This document shows positions 12,290-23,096 of a stretch of 64,000 nt of DNA, piece after piece. Source of the stretch: Talinum fruticosum (taxonomy: Eukaryota; Streptophyta; Magnoliopsida; Caryophyllales; Talinaceae); assembly GCA_021018815.1 (NCBI GenBank), contig JAITYX010000017.1, forward strand, positions 5,766,001-5,830,000, read 5' to 3'. A program made the position numbers and the translations under genes. Positions within the stretch are counted from its first letter, which is position 1, and every line of letters begins with the position of its first letter. Under the pieces are notes generated by a model, which saw only the letters and a program-made list of their open reading frames with translations, did not search any database and was not told the origin of the DNA.

Positions 12290-12910
12290 GCATGACCACC
12301 CCACATGAGGATCCTTTGGTCATCACATTGAAGATTTCGGACGCCATAGTCCGCGGGGTTCTTATCGACACGGGAGCTCGGTAGACGTCATCACCATGGA
12401 ATGCCTAAGACAGCTGAAGTATGCCCCTCGGAATCTCGTTTCCCTCATCAATCCTGTCGTCGGATTCGGAGGGCGGACGATACGCTCCATAGGCATGATC
12501 CGCCTACCAGTCGAGGTTGGAGAGAAGGTCGAGGCCGAAACATTGAAGTCAAATTCCTAGTGATCGACATTCCCTCTCGCCTACAATGTCATCATTAGAC
12601 GTCCCACCCTCAACCAGATCAAAGCGGTCGTCGCTCCATACCTTCTCCTCATGAAGTATGAGCTTGATGATGGATCCGTAGGTGAGACCTATGGAGACCA
12701 AAAGACCGCACGTGAATGATATGTAGTAAGCCTTCAACCTTTGATGGAGAAGCGAGAAAGAGGAGGGAAGACTCATGATGATCCTAAGGGTAAGAAGCTA
12801 AAGGCGGAGGCCCAACCAAAGTCTCCGAGACGATGATGGTGTGCTTTACCACCACGGAAGATCATGTCGAGGTCCGACTTGTGCCTCCCGAAGACATCAA
12901 GCTCATGAGA
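12290..12910 (+). pseudogene. Degenerate gypsy aspartic protease region
   Basis: About 12350-12385 encodes VLIDTGA, the aspartic protease active-site triad DTG. Conserved downstream pieces appear in shifting frames: VVGFGGRTIRSIG, RRPTLNQIKAVVAPYL and KYELDDGSVGE (about 12440-12690). These match the pro region that precedes RT in Tat-type gypsy elements. No RT follows: the sequence passes to non-coding, repeat-rich DNA by about 12950. Frameshifts and stops make it inactive. Confidence 0.65.
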
Positions 12911-12949
12911 TAGTTATGCTTATGTAAATAGTTCAAGCTCATTATCCGG

Positions 12950-14460
12950 CGTGGGGGCCTTTCTTTAAAGACCCACCCAGCTTAAGTCCCAGAGATTTTG
13001 TAAAGGAATCACCCACGATTGACGCGACTTTTCCGAAAGCGCTCAACGGGGCACACATTCCTCCCTTCTAGACGGACTTCGATCTTTCATCAATACAACG
13101 AGCAAGCTTTCTGCATCTTTACGTCTCACACTTTACTTGTAAGATGGTCTTGGGGGCATGAATAGGGGCTAACACGAACCCCTAGAGCGCCCAAGCCCTT
13201 GGTTCCTTTCGTTGTATTTCCTTAACTTTGTCAAAGTTAGAAGAAAAAGTAGGGGCTAATATGATCCCCTAAGGCAGCTACGCTGTTAGTTTCTTTCGTT
13301 GTATGTTTTTCATTGTGCCGATTTTGGGGGCAACACTGGGGCTAATACAATGCCCTAGGACAGCCAAGTTGTAAAACTCAAAGAAGACCCCACTATGATC
13401 ATGTACCCCAAGCGGTAAGAAAGCAAAAATCGGCAACAACCAAAAGCAAAAACAAAGCAAGCATCAAGTAAGCATTGAGTAAGCATCCAACAAGCATCAA
13501 GCAAGGATCGGTCGAAGATAAAAGTTCAAGCAAAACGAATCGAAAGTAGCAGAGTGTCAAGTTATATGGCACGCAGGACATCAAAAATAACTCATATCCC
13601 ACGAAGAGTCGTGGAAAGGGGGCCAATCCTCGAGCCATCTTTGGTATCCTCGTCAATGTCATCATCCTTGGGGATTCCCCTTCCTCTCGGTGCTTCCTTC
13701 TCGGGGACGGATACAGCCACGAGCTTGAAGCCAAAGTGAGACATTCGAGCGAGATCCAAGCATAAGACAAGTAAATGCCAAGCATGAAGAGATCGACTAT
13801 GGTCTTCAGATGAGTACATTCGTCAAAAGAAGGCCCCTTGGACGAAAAAATATTGAGCGTACACGACTCGATAAGCGAAGATCCCATAGGATCATAGAGG
13901 ATCCCTAAGAGACATCGCTTAAGCTTTCAGTCACCGAAAAAAGCACAAGGTCTCCGGACTCAAGCAAAGGTTAATCGGGTGCCCACATTTTTCCTCAAAA
14001 TGAAGGGAGCGATGGTTCGCAAATTGAAGACGAAGAAGATTTTTGGCCGTCAAGGCACACGGTCGTTATTATAGCCCAACGCTAAACGTCGTTTGACGAC
14101 ATCAAGCTCGGAGGCAAACGAGAAGCTAACGAAGACCTCCAACATAAAATTATGACTTGGGCACAATCAGGGCACCCTACGAAGGCCCATACTAAAGAGT
14201 TGATACAATTTAAGCTCAACGGTGAGTCAACACAGGCTCATCGAAGAGGGGTCTGATTTTTCTCGATCATAAAACGCCTAATATGTTTCGACTAACGGAG
14301 CCGGGGCCATCGCATTTCCGCTACGAATTGGGTTGATATTCTCCGTCTGAAGGAGCCTACAATTTATTCGCTCTAAAATCGAGGGCGGTATTTTTCCGTC
14401 CCCTTCGAAAATTTTTGCGCATAAAATTGGTTGGGAATGTTTCCCAAAAATATGTCAACT
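12950..14460. other. Non-coding interior of the gypsy element
   Basis: No conserved retroelement domain where RT/RH/INT would be expected. A motif of the form GGGGCTAAYA..CCCCTA followed by TTCCTTTCGTTGTAT recurs two to three times between 13140 and 13380. Near 13440-13510, AAGCATC-type short repeats occur. Otherwise nothing recognised. Confidence 0.55.
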
Positions 14461-14504
14461 CAAAAAAAAAAAAAAAAAGTCGGCGCGAGCGGTATGCGCG
14501 GGGT

Positions 14505-14695
14505 CGGGCAAGGGGTGAGGTGTCGGCGCAAGGTGTGTGTGAGGGGTCTCCGCGAGGGGTGCGAATGAGGGGTCGCCGCGAGGGGTGCGCGTGAGGGTCG
14601 TCGCGAGGTGTATGCGTGAGGGGTCGCCGCGAGGGGTGTACGTGAGGGGTGGGCGAGAGGGTTGTGCGTGAGAGGTCGGTGCGAGGGATGTAGAG
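14505..14695. repeat. GC-rich minisatellite (about 26-27 bp unit)
   Basis: Degenerate tandem copies built on GTGAGGGGTCGCCGCGAGGG, about six to seven units. It lies directly before the next array, within the gypsy 3' non-coding part. Confidence 0.7.
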
Positions 14696-14697
14696 AG

Positions 14698-15019
14698 GTA
14701 GCATAAGTATTTGGGGTTAGAGTCGTAGCGTAAGTATTTGGGGTTTGAGTCGTAGCTTAAGTATTTGGGGTTGGAGTCGTAGCGTAAGTATTTGGGGTTG
14801 GAGTCGTAGCGTAAGTATTTGGGGTTGGAGTCGTAGCGTAAGCATTTGGGGTTGGAGCCATAGCGTAAGTATTTGGGGTTGGAGTCGTAGCGTAAGTATT
14901 TGGGGTTTGAGTCGTAGCGTAAGCAATTGGGGTTGGAGTCGTAGCATAAGTATTTGGGTTGGAGTCGTAGCGTAAGCATTTGGGGTTGGAGTCGTAGCGT
15001 AAGTATTTGGGTTGGAGTC
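14698..15019. repeat. 27-bp minisatellite, 12 copies
   Basis: Twelve near-identical copies of a unit beginning GTAGCGTAAGTATTTGGGG and ending GGTTGGAGTC. Ten are 27 bp and two are 26 bp. Because 27 is divisible by three, all frames look open (nine-residue repeats such as YDSNPKYLR); this is an artefact and not a protein. Confidence 0.9.
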
Positions 15020-15271
15020 GTAAACCCCTCAAGATTGAAATTTGCGTTAACTTCTCAAAAACTTTCCGCAACGAAGCATATGATTGCGGAGTCCGAACGT
15101 CTCTCGGACGACAAGCAACGACTTAGCCTCCGGGAGCTAATAAGTCTCATTTCCACCTCCACAAGGGGACATCCTTCGAAGTTACTGTAAGCAATAACTT
15201 AGCCTCCGGGAGCTAAAAATCGTACGCCTAACGTTATAAAAGGAACACCTCTTAGAGGACACACAATCATG

Positions 15272-16670
15272 CACTTCTAAGCCTACGAGAGATGGAAGGT
15301 CGCGTAAAGACCCATGTCCGCATGGGCACTCGCACTCCTAACTTAATGATAGGAGGTCGCGCTCTCCGTGAGATGTTCCCTAGCGAGAATCATACACTTC
15401 TAAGCCTAAGGGAGCTGGAAGGTCGCTTAAAGACCCATGTCCGCATGGGCACTCGCACTCCTAACTTAAGGATAGGAGGTCGCGCTCTCCGTGGGATGTT
15501 CCCTAACGAGAATCATGCACTTCTAAGCCTAAGGGAGCTGGAAGGTCGCTTAAAAACCCATGTCCGCATGGGCACTCGCACTCCTAACTTAAGGATAGGA
15601 GGTTGCGCTCTCCGTGGGATGTTCCATAGCGAGAATCATACACTTCTAAGCCTACGGGAGCTGGAAGGTCGCGTCAAGACCCATGTTCGCATGGGCTCTC
15701 GCACTCCTAACTTAAGGTTAGGAGGTCACGCTCGAGAATCATGCACTTTTAAGCCTACGGGAGGTGGAAGGTCGCGTAAAGACCCGTGTCCGCATAGGCA
15801 CTCGCACTCCTAACTTAAGGTTAGGAGGTTGCGCTAGAGAATCATGCATTTCTAAGCCTACGGGAGCTGGAAGGTCGCGTAAAGACCCATGTCCGCATGG
15901 GCACTCGTACTCCTAACTTAAGGTTAGGAGGTCGCGCTCGAGAATCATGCATTTCTAAGCCTAAGGGAGCTGGAAGGTCGCATAAAGACCCATGTCCTTA
16001 TGGGCACTCGCACTCCTAACTTAAGGATAGGAGGTCGCGCTCTCCGTGGGATGTTCCCTAGCGAGAATCATGCACTTCTAAGCCTACGGAGCTGGAAGGT
16101 CGCTTCAAGACCCATGTCCGCACGGCACTCGCACTCCTAACTTAAGGATAGGAGGTCGCGCTCTCCGTGGGATGTTCCTTAGCGAGAATCATGCACTTCT
16201 AAGCCTACGGGAGCTGGAAGGTCACGTAAAGACCCATGTTCGCATGGGCACTCGCACTCCTAACTTAAGGTTAGGAGGTCGCGCCGAGAATCATGCACTT
16301 TTAAGCCTACGGGAGCTGGAAAGTCGCGTAAGGACTCATGTCCACATGGGCACTCGCACTCCTAACTTAAGGTTAGGAGATTGCGCTGAGAATCATGCAC
16401 TTCTAAGCCTACTGGAGCTGAAAGGTCGCGTAAAGACCCATGTCAGCATGGGCACTCGCACTCCTAACTTAAGGTTAGGAGGTCGCGCCGAGAATCATGC
16501 ACTTCTAAGTCCACGGGAGTTGGAAGGTCGCGTAAAGAACCATGTCCGCGTGGGCACTTGCACTCCTAACTTCGGGTTAGGGGTCGCGCTCTCCTTGGGA
16601 TATCCCTCGCGAGATACTTACGTTCATGCACTTTCAAACCTCCGGGAGCTGAAAGGTCGCGTAAAAGAGC
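15272..16670. repeat. Tandem array of about 102/123-bp units with conserved hairpins
   Basis: Thirteen unit starts (CACTTCTAAGCCTACGGG) at 15272, 15395, 15518, 15641, 15744, 15846, 15950, 16073, 16194, 16295, 16398, 16500 and 16629. Spacings fall in two classes, near 123 and near 102. They differ by a block of about 20 bases (CTCTCCGTGGGATGTTCC). Each unit carries the hairpin CCCATGTCCGCATGGG. Most short units also carry the palindrome CCTAACTTAAGGTTAGG; long units mostly read AAGGATAGG there. Frames across it are artefacts. Confidence 0.9.
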
Positions 16671-16689
16671 CATGACAACGCTACCGTGG

Positions 16690-16880
16690 GCAAACTCACT
16701 TTCTTCGAATCCGAGGCACATAGGGGCCGGGACGCCTGAGGACCCTAGAATGGTCACGGGATGACCCATCCTCCCCGCAAGAGCCCTAGAAGGACCACGG
16801 GAGGACTCATCCTCCACGTAAGAGCCCTCTCGGAAGATCACAAGACAACTCATCCTCCCCGCAAGACTCCTTTTTAGCCC
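16690..16880. repeat. Short tandem repeat (about 50-bp unit, 3 copies)
   Basis: Three degenerate copies of CATCCTCCCCGCAAGAGCCC plus a CCACGGGA-like segment. It belongs to the same 3' non-coding zone of the gypsy element. Confidence 0.6.
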
Positions 16881-17108
16881 CAAGGGGCTAAGTAAAAATC
16901 ATTCACCACAAACAAAGTGTCAACAAAGCGATACGAAAGCGAAGAAAAGCTAACAAAGCGAGCTTCATTCATTCATTCATTCATTGAGACAAGAACGCGC
17001 AACACGCCATTACAAGGAAAACAAGGCGTCTAAAGTTAAAGATACTACGCTACAACACCACAGTTACACTACTACACTACGGTTACACTACTCGGACGTA
17101 AAGGATAG

Positions 17109-18899
17109 TGTAACACCCCGTCCCTAATTCACGATTAGCATGAGCGCGTGCATTTCAAATTTTTAAATATTTTCATATCATACATGAGTATATATATATT
17201 TATATATATATGTATATGTCAATGTTGATTGAAATGCAGGAACCGGATGATGACAACGACGACGCATGAATATATTTTATAAATTTTCATGACTCATAAG
17301 ATAATTAACATTATTACATAGCTAATTTATTTTGAGTTCTAAAAATCCTTAAACGAATGAAATTAATATAATTCTTATAAACTTAATATTACTAAATATA
17401 AAATTTCTCATATTAAGATAAGCTTAATGAGTAAGATAATAATAAGCTTGGAGGATTAAGAAATAGACAGGGATAAGACATTGGATTAGAATGAGTGCTA
17501 ATAAAAATTGGGCCGGAGAAATTAGGTCAGTCGGCCCAATTAAAGAGAGGAGAAGGGGGTATTTAAGCTAAGCTTTATGGTTCAGACTTCATTTTTTAAC
17601 CTAAATCCATTTCAACTCTCTCCCTCTCCCTCTCCCTCTCCCTCTCTCTCCACCGAAACCCTTTCCCCTCTCGCCTTGCGTCCGCCCTGCTTTCACCACC
17701 CACCGACGGCATCGGCGGCCCTTCGGCCACGCCGACGGTCGCCGCCAACTAGCCACCAACGCCACCGCCATCATCTTCACCGGTCTCCTCCTCAAACACC
17801 CAAAACGCGCCTCCTCCTTCATTAACAGCCACCACCACCGCCTACCGGCCACCGCCGCAGATTCGTTCCGCCACCCCGGTTCGACGCCACCATCAACACC
17901 ACCGATCTTCATCGAAACCCTAACCACCAGCCAACGCCAAGAAATCGCCTCGCCACTCCCTCGGCATCCTGTTCGGCCGCCGCCCGCCGCTAACGACCAC
18001 CACCCGCCACCGCCGGCTTCGCCTTGACCGCCACCCCACTCGTCACCACTTCGACCACCAACCACCAAAGCACACCAACGTTCTCACCCCATCTTTCCCG
18101 GAATTTGGTCTTGTTTCGCCCTGCTTCGCCCGGGTTAGTCACGGCTACACTTGCCCTCGAGCCGTCCGGCCTCCGCCGCCTTCTGCCGGTCATCGGCGCC
18201 GCCACTACCACCGACGATCGCTCCGCCCGCAGCCGCCTGCTCCGTTCGGCCAACCCTCCGATCCTCAAACCACCACCCTCAACCACCTCAAAACTCCTCT
18301 TAAATTAACCTCCTCCATCTAATCGCTTAGGGTAAAATTTTCGGATTCAGCTCGTCAATTTAATTTTTAGGTTAATTTTCGATTCTGGTTCTTTAGTACT
18401 TTTAATTTGACTATTTGAGTTGTAATTGGTATTCTTTTTCGTTTGGTGATTTAAGTTGGATTATGATTTGTTTATGACTCGATTCATGAAATTTGGGAAG
18501 ATCCGGTGATACTTGATATATGTTGGATATACTCGAAAATTGAAGAAAAACCATGAACAATCTCTGTGTGAAGGACATTTATGGACAAATCCCTGTATGA
18601 GGGATATTTGTTACCTGTGTAAAGGACAGTCACAAGTAATTCTGAATCAGAATATTTTGGTTAGTTTAAATATTTAACCTAATAAGGAGATTAAGGAAAA
18701 GATTGAGGATAATATCTAATTTTTGGGCGCTTTATGAAACCGAAATGTGAGAAATGGACATCTTTGGGGAATTAGTATGCCCTTATAAAATAAAACAAGT
18801 ATATAAAAGAATGAATGAAGATATTTATGTAATAAGATAACTAATGGAGTTAGTGTTCAATGCATCACTTAGAAGAGAATTATGTATATTTGAGGTTAC

Positions 18900-18933
<34 letters not shown>

Positions 18934-20037
18934 TGTGTACATACATTTATGTATGTGTTTAGAAGAAAGCCATACGTATATTTTAAAGTGTTGTAAATAG
19001 ATGCATATATATATAATTATGCTTGTATTGTATAAAATAAGATAATCAATCATATAAATTAAAGATAACCTTAATATTCTTTAGTAGAAGCTAACCTTAT
19101 TAGTTTTCATTTCAAACGATTTTGAAATGATTTAATAAATAAGCCATAAAAATTTAGTTTAATAATAAAACTTTTTATCCTTAATTAAGGTCATCAAGCA
19201 TCGGCGTCGTGCGTTCATCCGGATTCCGCCCGTAAAGAAAAAGGAGGAACATCAACAAGGTACGTTCATTGATCGTGCCCTTCAATATTTTATTTACAAA
19301 TAAAGGCCGGATATGGCCAACATTAACAACAATGAAGAATTATTTGCAAATAATATTTGCCATCATTAATATGGACCCGCCCATCAAGTGTCATTATTTG
19401 GTACGCCCAATATTCAAGTTGGTAACACCGTAATCGTTAACCGCCTTCAACCGGACTATCCGATCGGTCCGGATGTGTGCATATGCGTTTAGGGAAACCC
19501 GATGATCGTAAAGGGATCCATTCGGATAATCAATTAGCAACAGCTTTACATTGTTCACTCTCCTTCATTTACAAATGAATTCAAATGCATGCGCTCAACT
19601 CAATTACTTCATAACTATTATTTTACCGCATGATAGTGAACGTATTGAGCTTCGGCTCACATTTCGAAAATGTTTTCTTGTTTTGTTTTAGGTAAAGGTT
19701 TGGAAGATTTGAAGCAAAAGTTTGTTAAGGACTTAGAGGCTCGCAAAGTGACAACCTAGTTGGAGTATCAAGGGTTAAGTGCCGTTGTCGTAGTTTACCC
19801 GTAGTCTATACTTATGCTTAATTTTCGTACAAGTTAAAGTTTATGCCTTATCATGAGACACTTGCTGTTAGTGGCAAAAGCAAGTAACCGGGGTTAGAAA
19901 CGTATCTATTATTATAGCCTTGCCCTTTCCTCCGGTAAGGGCGGCGGTAATGCCCCCGACCTACTTTCCGCTGCGCTAATCATCGGCTAGCGGCTTGCTT
20001 AGTCTAAAACCGGTGATTATGGGTTTGGGGCGTTACG
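17109..20037. mobile_element. Nested solo LTR (2.9 kb, chromovirus-like) in the gypsy interior
   Basis: Begins TGTAACACCCCGTCCC and ends GGGGCGTTACG, flanked by the 5-bp duplication GATAG (17104-17108 and 20038-20042). The ends are those of Tekay/Del-type gypsy LTRs. A TATA-like GGTATTTAAGC (about 17558) precedes a very CT/GC-rich block (17590-18300) whose long frames are low-complexity. No internal domain is present, so this is probably a solo LTR left by LTR-LTR recombination. Confidence 0.75.
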
Positions 20038-20175
20038 GATAGCAACGACCGTCATCTCACTTCCCTTCGGAATGTTCCTCTTCTTCTCCGCCGAAAGGTT
20101 CCTCCTCTTCTCCGCCGGAAGATTCCTCTTCTTCTCCGCCGGGAGGCCACTTCCCTTCTCCTTAGGTAAGTCCCT

Positions 20176-20577
20176 TCAGCCATGATAAGAGGAAGTAGGA
20201 GGGCCATCTACCGACTCATCACTCTCCAAGGGAGGATCGGATGATGAGCCAACGCTCGGGAGTAGTTCATCCTCCGGTAGCAATGTTTGCCGAAGAATTA
20301 AGGTTCGCCGATTGAAGCTCGATGATACGATCATGGTTGCACTCCACCCAAGCCGCAAGTATACCCCACTCAGGACGGAGTGCAGCTTGATGCAACCCGA
20401 GATACTCTGCGCGATCGGTGATCAATTCCATCTTGAAGGCGTCGGTGATGAGAAGTCGATAGAACATCTCCACGACAAAGGATGGCTGGCGATACTCAAT
20501 CGCTGTTTGCTCGACCTCGGCTCGGTTGAAGCCGGGCACAACTTTTCATACCCAACAGGAAGCTCTCCGGCGGTCAT
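20176..20577 (-). pseudogene. Antisense ORF in the 3' part of the gypsy element (frameshifted)
   Basis: On the minus strand an ATG at 20577 starts MTAGELPVGYEK. After one apparent base loss (about 20541) the frame continues VPGFNRAEVEQTAIEYRQ to 20267. A third frame continues with an acidic tail ending SVDGPPTSSYHG at 20176. Together about 130 codons with two frame breaks. A TATA-like TTATAAATAAGG lies about 75 bases upstream (20648-20659). The protein is not recognised. Tat-lineage elements are known to carry extra ORFs, some antisense, near the 3' LTR. The local amino-acid composition looks protein-like, but function is unknown. Confidence 0.45.
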
Positions 20578-20647
20578 TGTCTCCAAAGCAAGAGAAAGGA
20601 GAAGAATGAAGAAGTGAAAATTGGCTATCCTTCTCAAGATTCACCCC

Positions 20648-20659
20648 TTATTTATAAGA
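20648..20659 (-). promoter_or_regulatory. TATA-like box for the antisense ORF
   Basis: Minus strand reads CTTATAAATAAGG about 75 bases before the ATG at 20577, a plausible core promoter spacing with a short leader. Confidence 0.4.
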
Positions 20660-20734
20660 ACTTGGGGTCATAAAGGCATAGTGGAATGGGCTCCACATTC
20701 CACCTACCTACCTCGGGAGGCATGCAGGCAAAAC

Positions 20735-20748
20735 GTGAGGGGGCTAAA
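20735..20748 (+). promoter_or_regulatory. Polypurine tract of the gypsy element
   Basis: GTGAGGGGGCTAAA ends immediately before the 3' LTR start TGATTCGGG, as expected for plus-strand priming. Confidence 0.65.
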
Positions 20749-21353
20749 TGATTCGGGTATTTCCTGGACAGCTCCAACTCAACCTCCACGTCACCAGCCT
20801 AACCGGGCCCAATCAGCTGGATAAGGGATGAATCGGCCCAAGGTAATCCTTAATGGGCCAAGTAAAAGTCCCAAAGCCCACTAGGGTAAGGGCTTCCCTA
20901 AACCATGGTAAAGTACTCGTTTACCCCTTTAAAATCTCCTATAAATACTCACTATTTTCTAATCCCAAGACATGTTATATGGACTTGACAAGAAATCCCA
21001 TTTTGGGATAATCACTTAAGCTACCAAGCTCTCAACCTCCTAAGCTCTCAACACTCATCCACATTGATCAAACGTTCATCCACATTTATCCCAAGAACTT
21101 CCATCTTTGGAATACTTCTCGACTCCTAAGGAATCCCCCACGCACATCGAGGAAGATCTTCTCGATCCATTCAACTTAGTTCACTACTAATTTGAACGTC
21201 GGAGGGCGTTCCCGGATCCACCACCCGGGCTTCGCCTTTGCAGGTTCAAACGGCCACCTCGCGGAATCGGATCGATCGTGCCACGTCCTCAGCACCGGAG
21301 CGATTCCTCTCTCCGAATCATCAATCCAAGTCATCAACTCATTTTTCTCCGGA

Positions 21354-21357
<4 letters not shown>
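20749..21357 (+). repeat. 3' LTR of the Tat-like gypsy element
   Basis: TGATTCGGG...CCGGAAACA, 609 bp, aligning along its length with the two pieces of the 5' LTR. It contains CTCCTATAAATACTCAC (TATA-like, about 20937). Confidence 0.85.

Positions 21358-21414
<57 letters not shown>
21358..21414. repeat. (AT)n microsatellite, right half
   Basis: Continues the AT run that was split by the gypsy insertion (left half at 6497-6554). Confidence 0.9.
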
Positions 21415-21418
<4 letters not shown>

Positions 21419-22869
21419 GCAATTTGATTTGACTCTATAATCCTACTTATTCGATTCTTGTTGACATAGGTGAACAAGGGTGTTCAAATTCTCAACGACG
21501 GATGTGGTTAGACTAGACATGATAAAAACTGATCCGACCCTAACCCATCTAACAATTTTAGATTTTAAACATGATTTTCTCAACTTGAATTTGAAAAAAA
21601 TCGAACTCGAAAAATTCCGCAAATTAATGGGTCAAATCTGACTCGAACCTCGTTCGAACCGTTGGGTTAAGGAAATGAAAATAACAATTTTAGCTTTTGA
21701 CTTATTGATAAAATGTTTTATATTTATTATATGATTTTTCTTTCACTTTATCCCTCATTTAATAATAATTATTTATTATATCACATCATTTGAAGAGATG
21801 TTATATAGTTATCACAATAATTTATATATAAACACTAATACTATTTCCTTTCTCAACTTATTTCTCGAAAAAAATATTATGTACAAAATTTAAGATGCAC
21901 AAGTTATATTGATATATTTTTGATAATATGCCTAGACACGTCTTATTTGATGTATCATTTTTATATAATAATATTATTATAATAATATAAAATTTTGATA
22001 TCATAATTAAAAATAATAATTTTAGTCTACCGTAAATCCCTAGTTCTCATTCATTTGAAACTCTATGTAATTGTACTTGAACCAACAAGTGCTTATGACG
22101 GACAATGGATCGGATCAAGGCAAAATCAAATTTTTAGCGAATAAAATGGGTCGGTTAAGCCGACCCAAGTCAACCGTTTGGGTTAACTGAGCTGACCAAG
22201 GTTAATCCTTTTTCGATGAGTTTTCAAATTGAGTAAATATGAATAAAAACTTCCTTATAATATTAAGTGTAACATGTGAATTAGTATAAAAAAAGGTGAA
22301 TAAACACCGGAAGTTCGTAACTTTAAACAAGTCATCAATAAAATAATTCACAATCCAACCTATTATTGATCCAACCTTTTATAGGCATTATTTAAACGGA
22401 TCAAGCGGTCAAGCCGCTTGACTCAATGGGATGCTCACGTAAATATTATAATGAAAGTTTTGAGTATTTTTTAATAATATTTTTCAAAAATACAAATACT
22501 ATGATTTTTCATAGAATTATGGATAATTTTAAGTAAAAAATATACGAGATTTTTATAATTAACAAAAGAAAAATAACTTAGTTAACCTGTTAGGACGATC
22601 CAAAACCTATATAAACCGATATACGACCGTCCCATATTTTTATCCAAGTCCAAAATACACCCCATATATCGTATTTAACTTACTCGCCCAAATTCTAGGT
22701 CTAGATGTGGTACATGCTCTACAGCCCCTATTTACATATGATTTAAGGAGATTATGGGCATTAGAGCATCACTGATGTACTGTATATGTATTGAAAATAA
22801 TTATAGTTTTGGACTCAAGCAACCTGTTATAGAAGATTAAAACTTTATTTTACTTCTTTTTAGCCTTTT
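21415..22869. other. Intergenic region, no gene seen
   Basis: AT-rich. Around 21520-21680 and 22090-22210 there are GACCC / GGGTC-containing stretches that look like decayed repeat. No coding region or element end could be fixed. Confidence 0.5.
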
Positions 22870-23096
22870 CATCATTTGAGGTGTATGAGGGTGAGAGACC
22901 TTTTGCTGAGGACAACTTCTTGGGAAAGTTTATTCTTAGTGGTCTCCCTTCAATGCCCATGAATTTCATCTCGTTTACTGTTTGCTTCAATATAGATGCT
23001 GATGGAATCCTAACCGTGTCAGCGGAGCATGCGGGTACCGCCAACAAAACCAAATCACAATGACCAATAACAAGGGAAGGTTATCCAAGGAGGAGA
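22870..23096 (+). pseudogene. HSP70: HSP70 fragment A' (partial duplicate of gene A)
   Basis: Nearly identical to gene A from about 4083 to 4310, the beta-sandwich part of the substrate-binding domain ([42 protein letters not shown]). It starts at TCATTTGAGG and ends at AAGGAGGAGA, with unrelated DNA on both sides. It has no promoter, exon 1 or ATPase domain. It keeps the base that gene A lost (GTTTATTCTT against GTTTTTCTT). It has its own single-base loss at about 23045 (AACAAAACC against AACAAAAACC), which gives a stop at 23061. Confidence 0.9.

Larger units (their letters stand above)
6555..21357 (+). mobile_element. Tat-like Ty3/gypsy LTR retrotransposon, gag/protease only, with nested insertions
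   Basis: The 5' LTR begins TGATTCGGGTATTTCC at 6555 and ends CTCCGGAAACA at 10303. The 3' LTR (20749-21357, 609 bp) has the same ends. The 5' LTR is interrupted by a foreign LTR at 6700-9827. After the 5' LTR comes TTTGGCGCCGTCTGT, the usual primer-site context of plant gypsy elements. Before the 3' LTR is a purine tract GTGAGGGGGCTAAA. The target duplication ATATA lies in the (AT)n array, so it is weak evidence alone. Coding remnants are gag and protease only; no RT, RNase H or integrase was recognised. The region after protease has tandem arrays and an antisense ORF. Without the nested LTRs the element is about 8.7 kb. This fits a non-autonomous (TR-GAG-like) Tat-lineage element. Confidence 0.8.

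Noticed and set aside
14455..14979. Long overlapping frames in all phases with nine-residue repeats
   Set aside because: They come from the 27-bp minisatellite (period divisible by three); no start context or domain.
15272..16670. CRISPR-like array
   Set aside because: Units are contiguous tandem repeats without unique spacers, in a plant retroelement.
15292..16675. Repeat-rich plus-strand frames (VKTHVRMGTRTPNLR)
   Set aside because: Frames follow the 123-bp units and break at 102-bp units and indels; the sequence is a tandem array in a retroelement 3' region.
17577..18308. Pro/His/Arg-rich frames on both strands
   Set aside because: Same kind of CT/GC-rich LTR block; no domain and no codon bias pointing to one frame.
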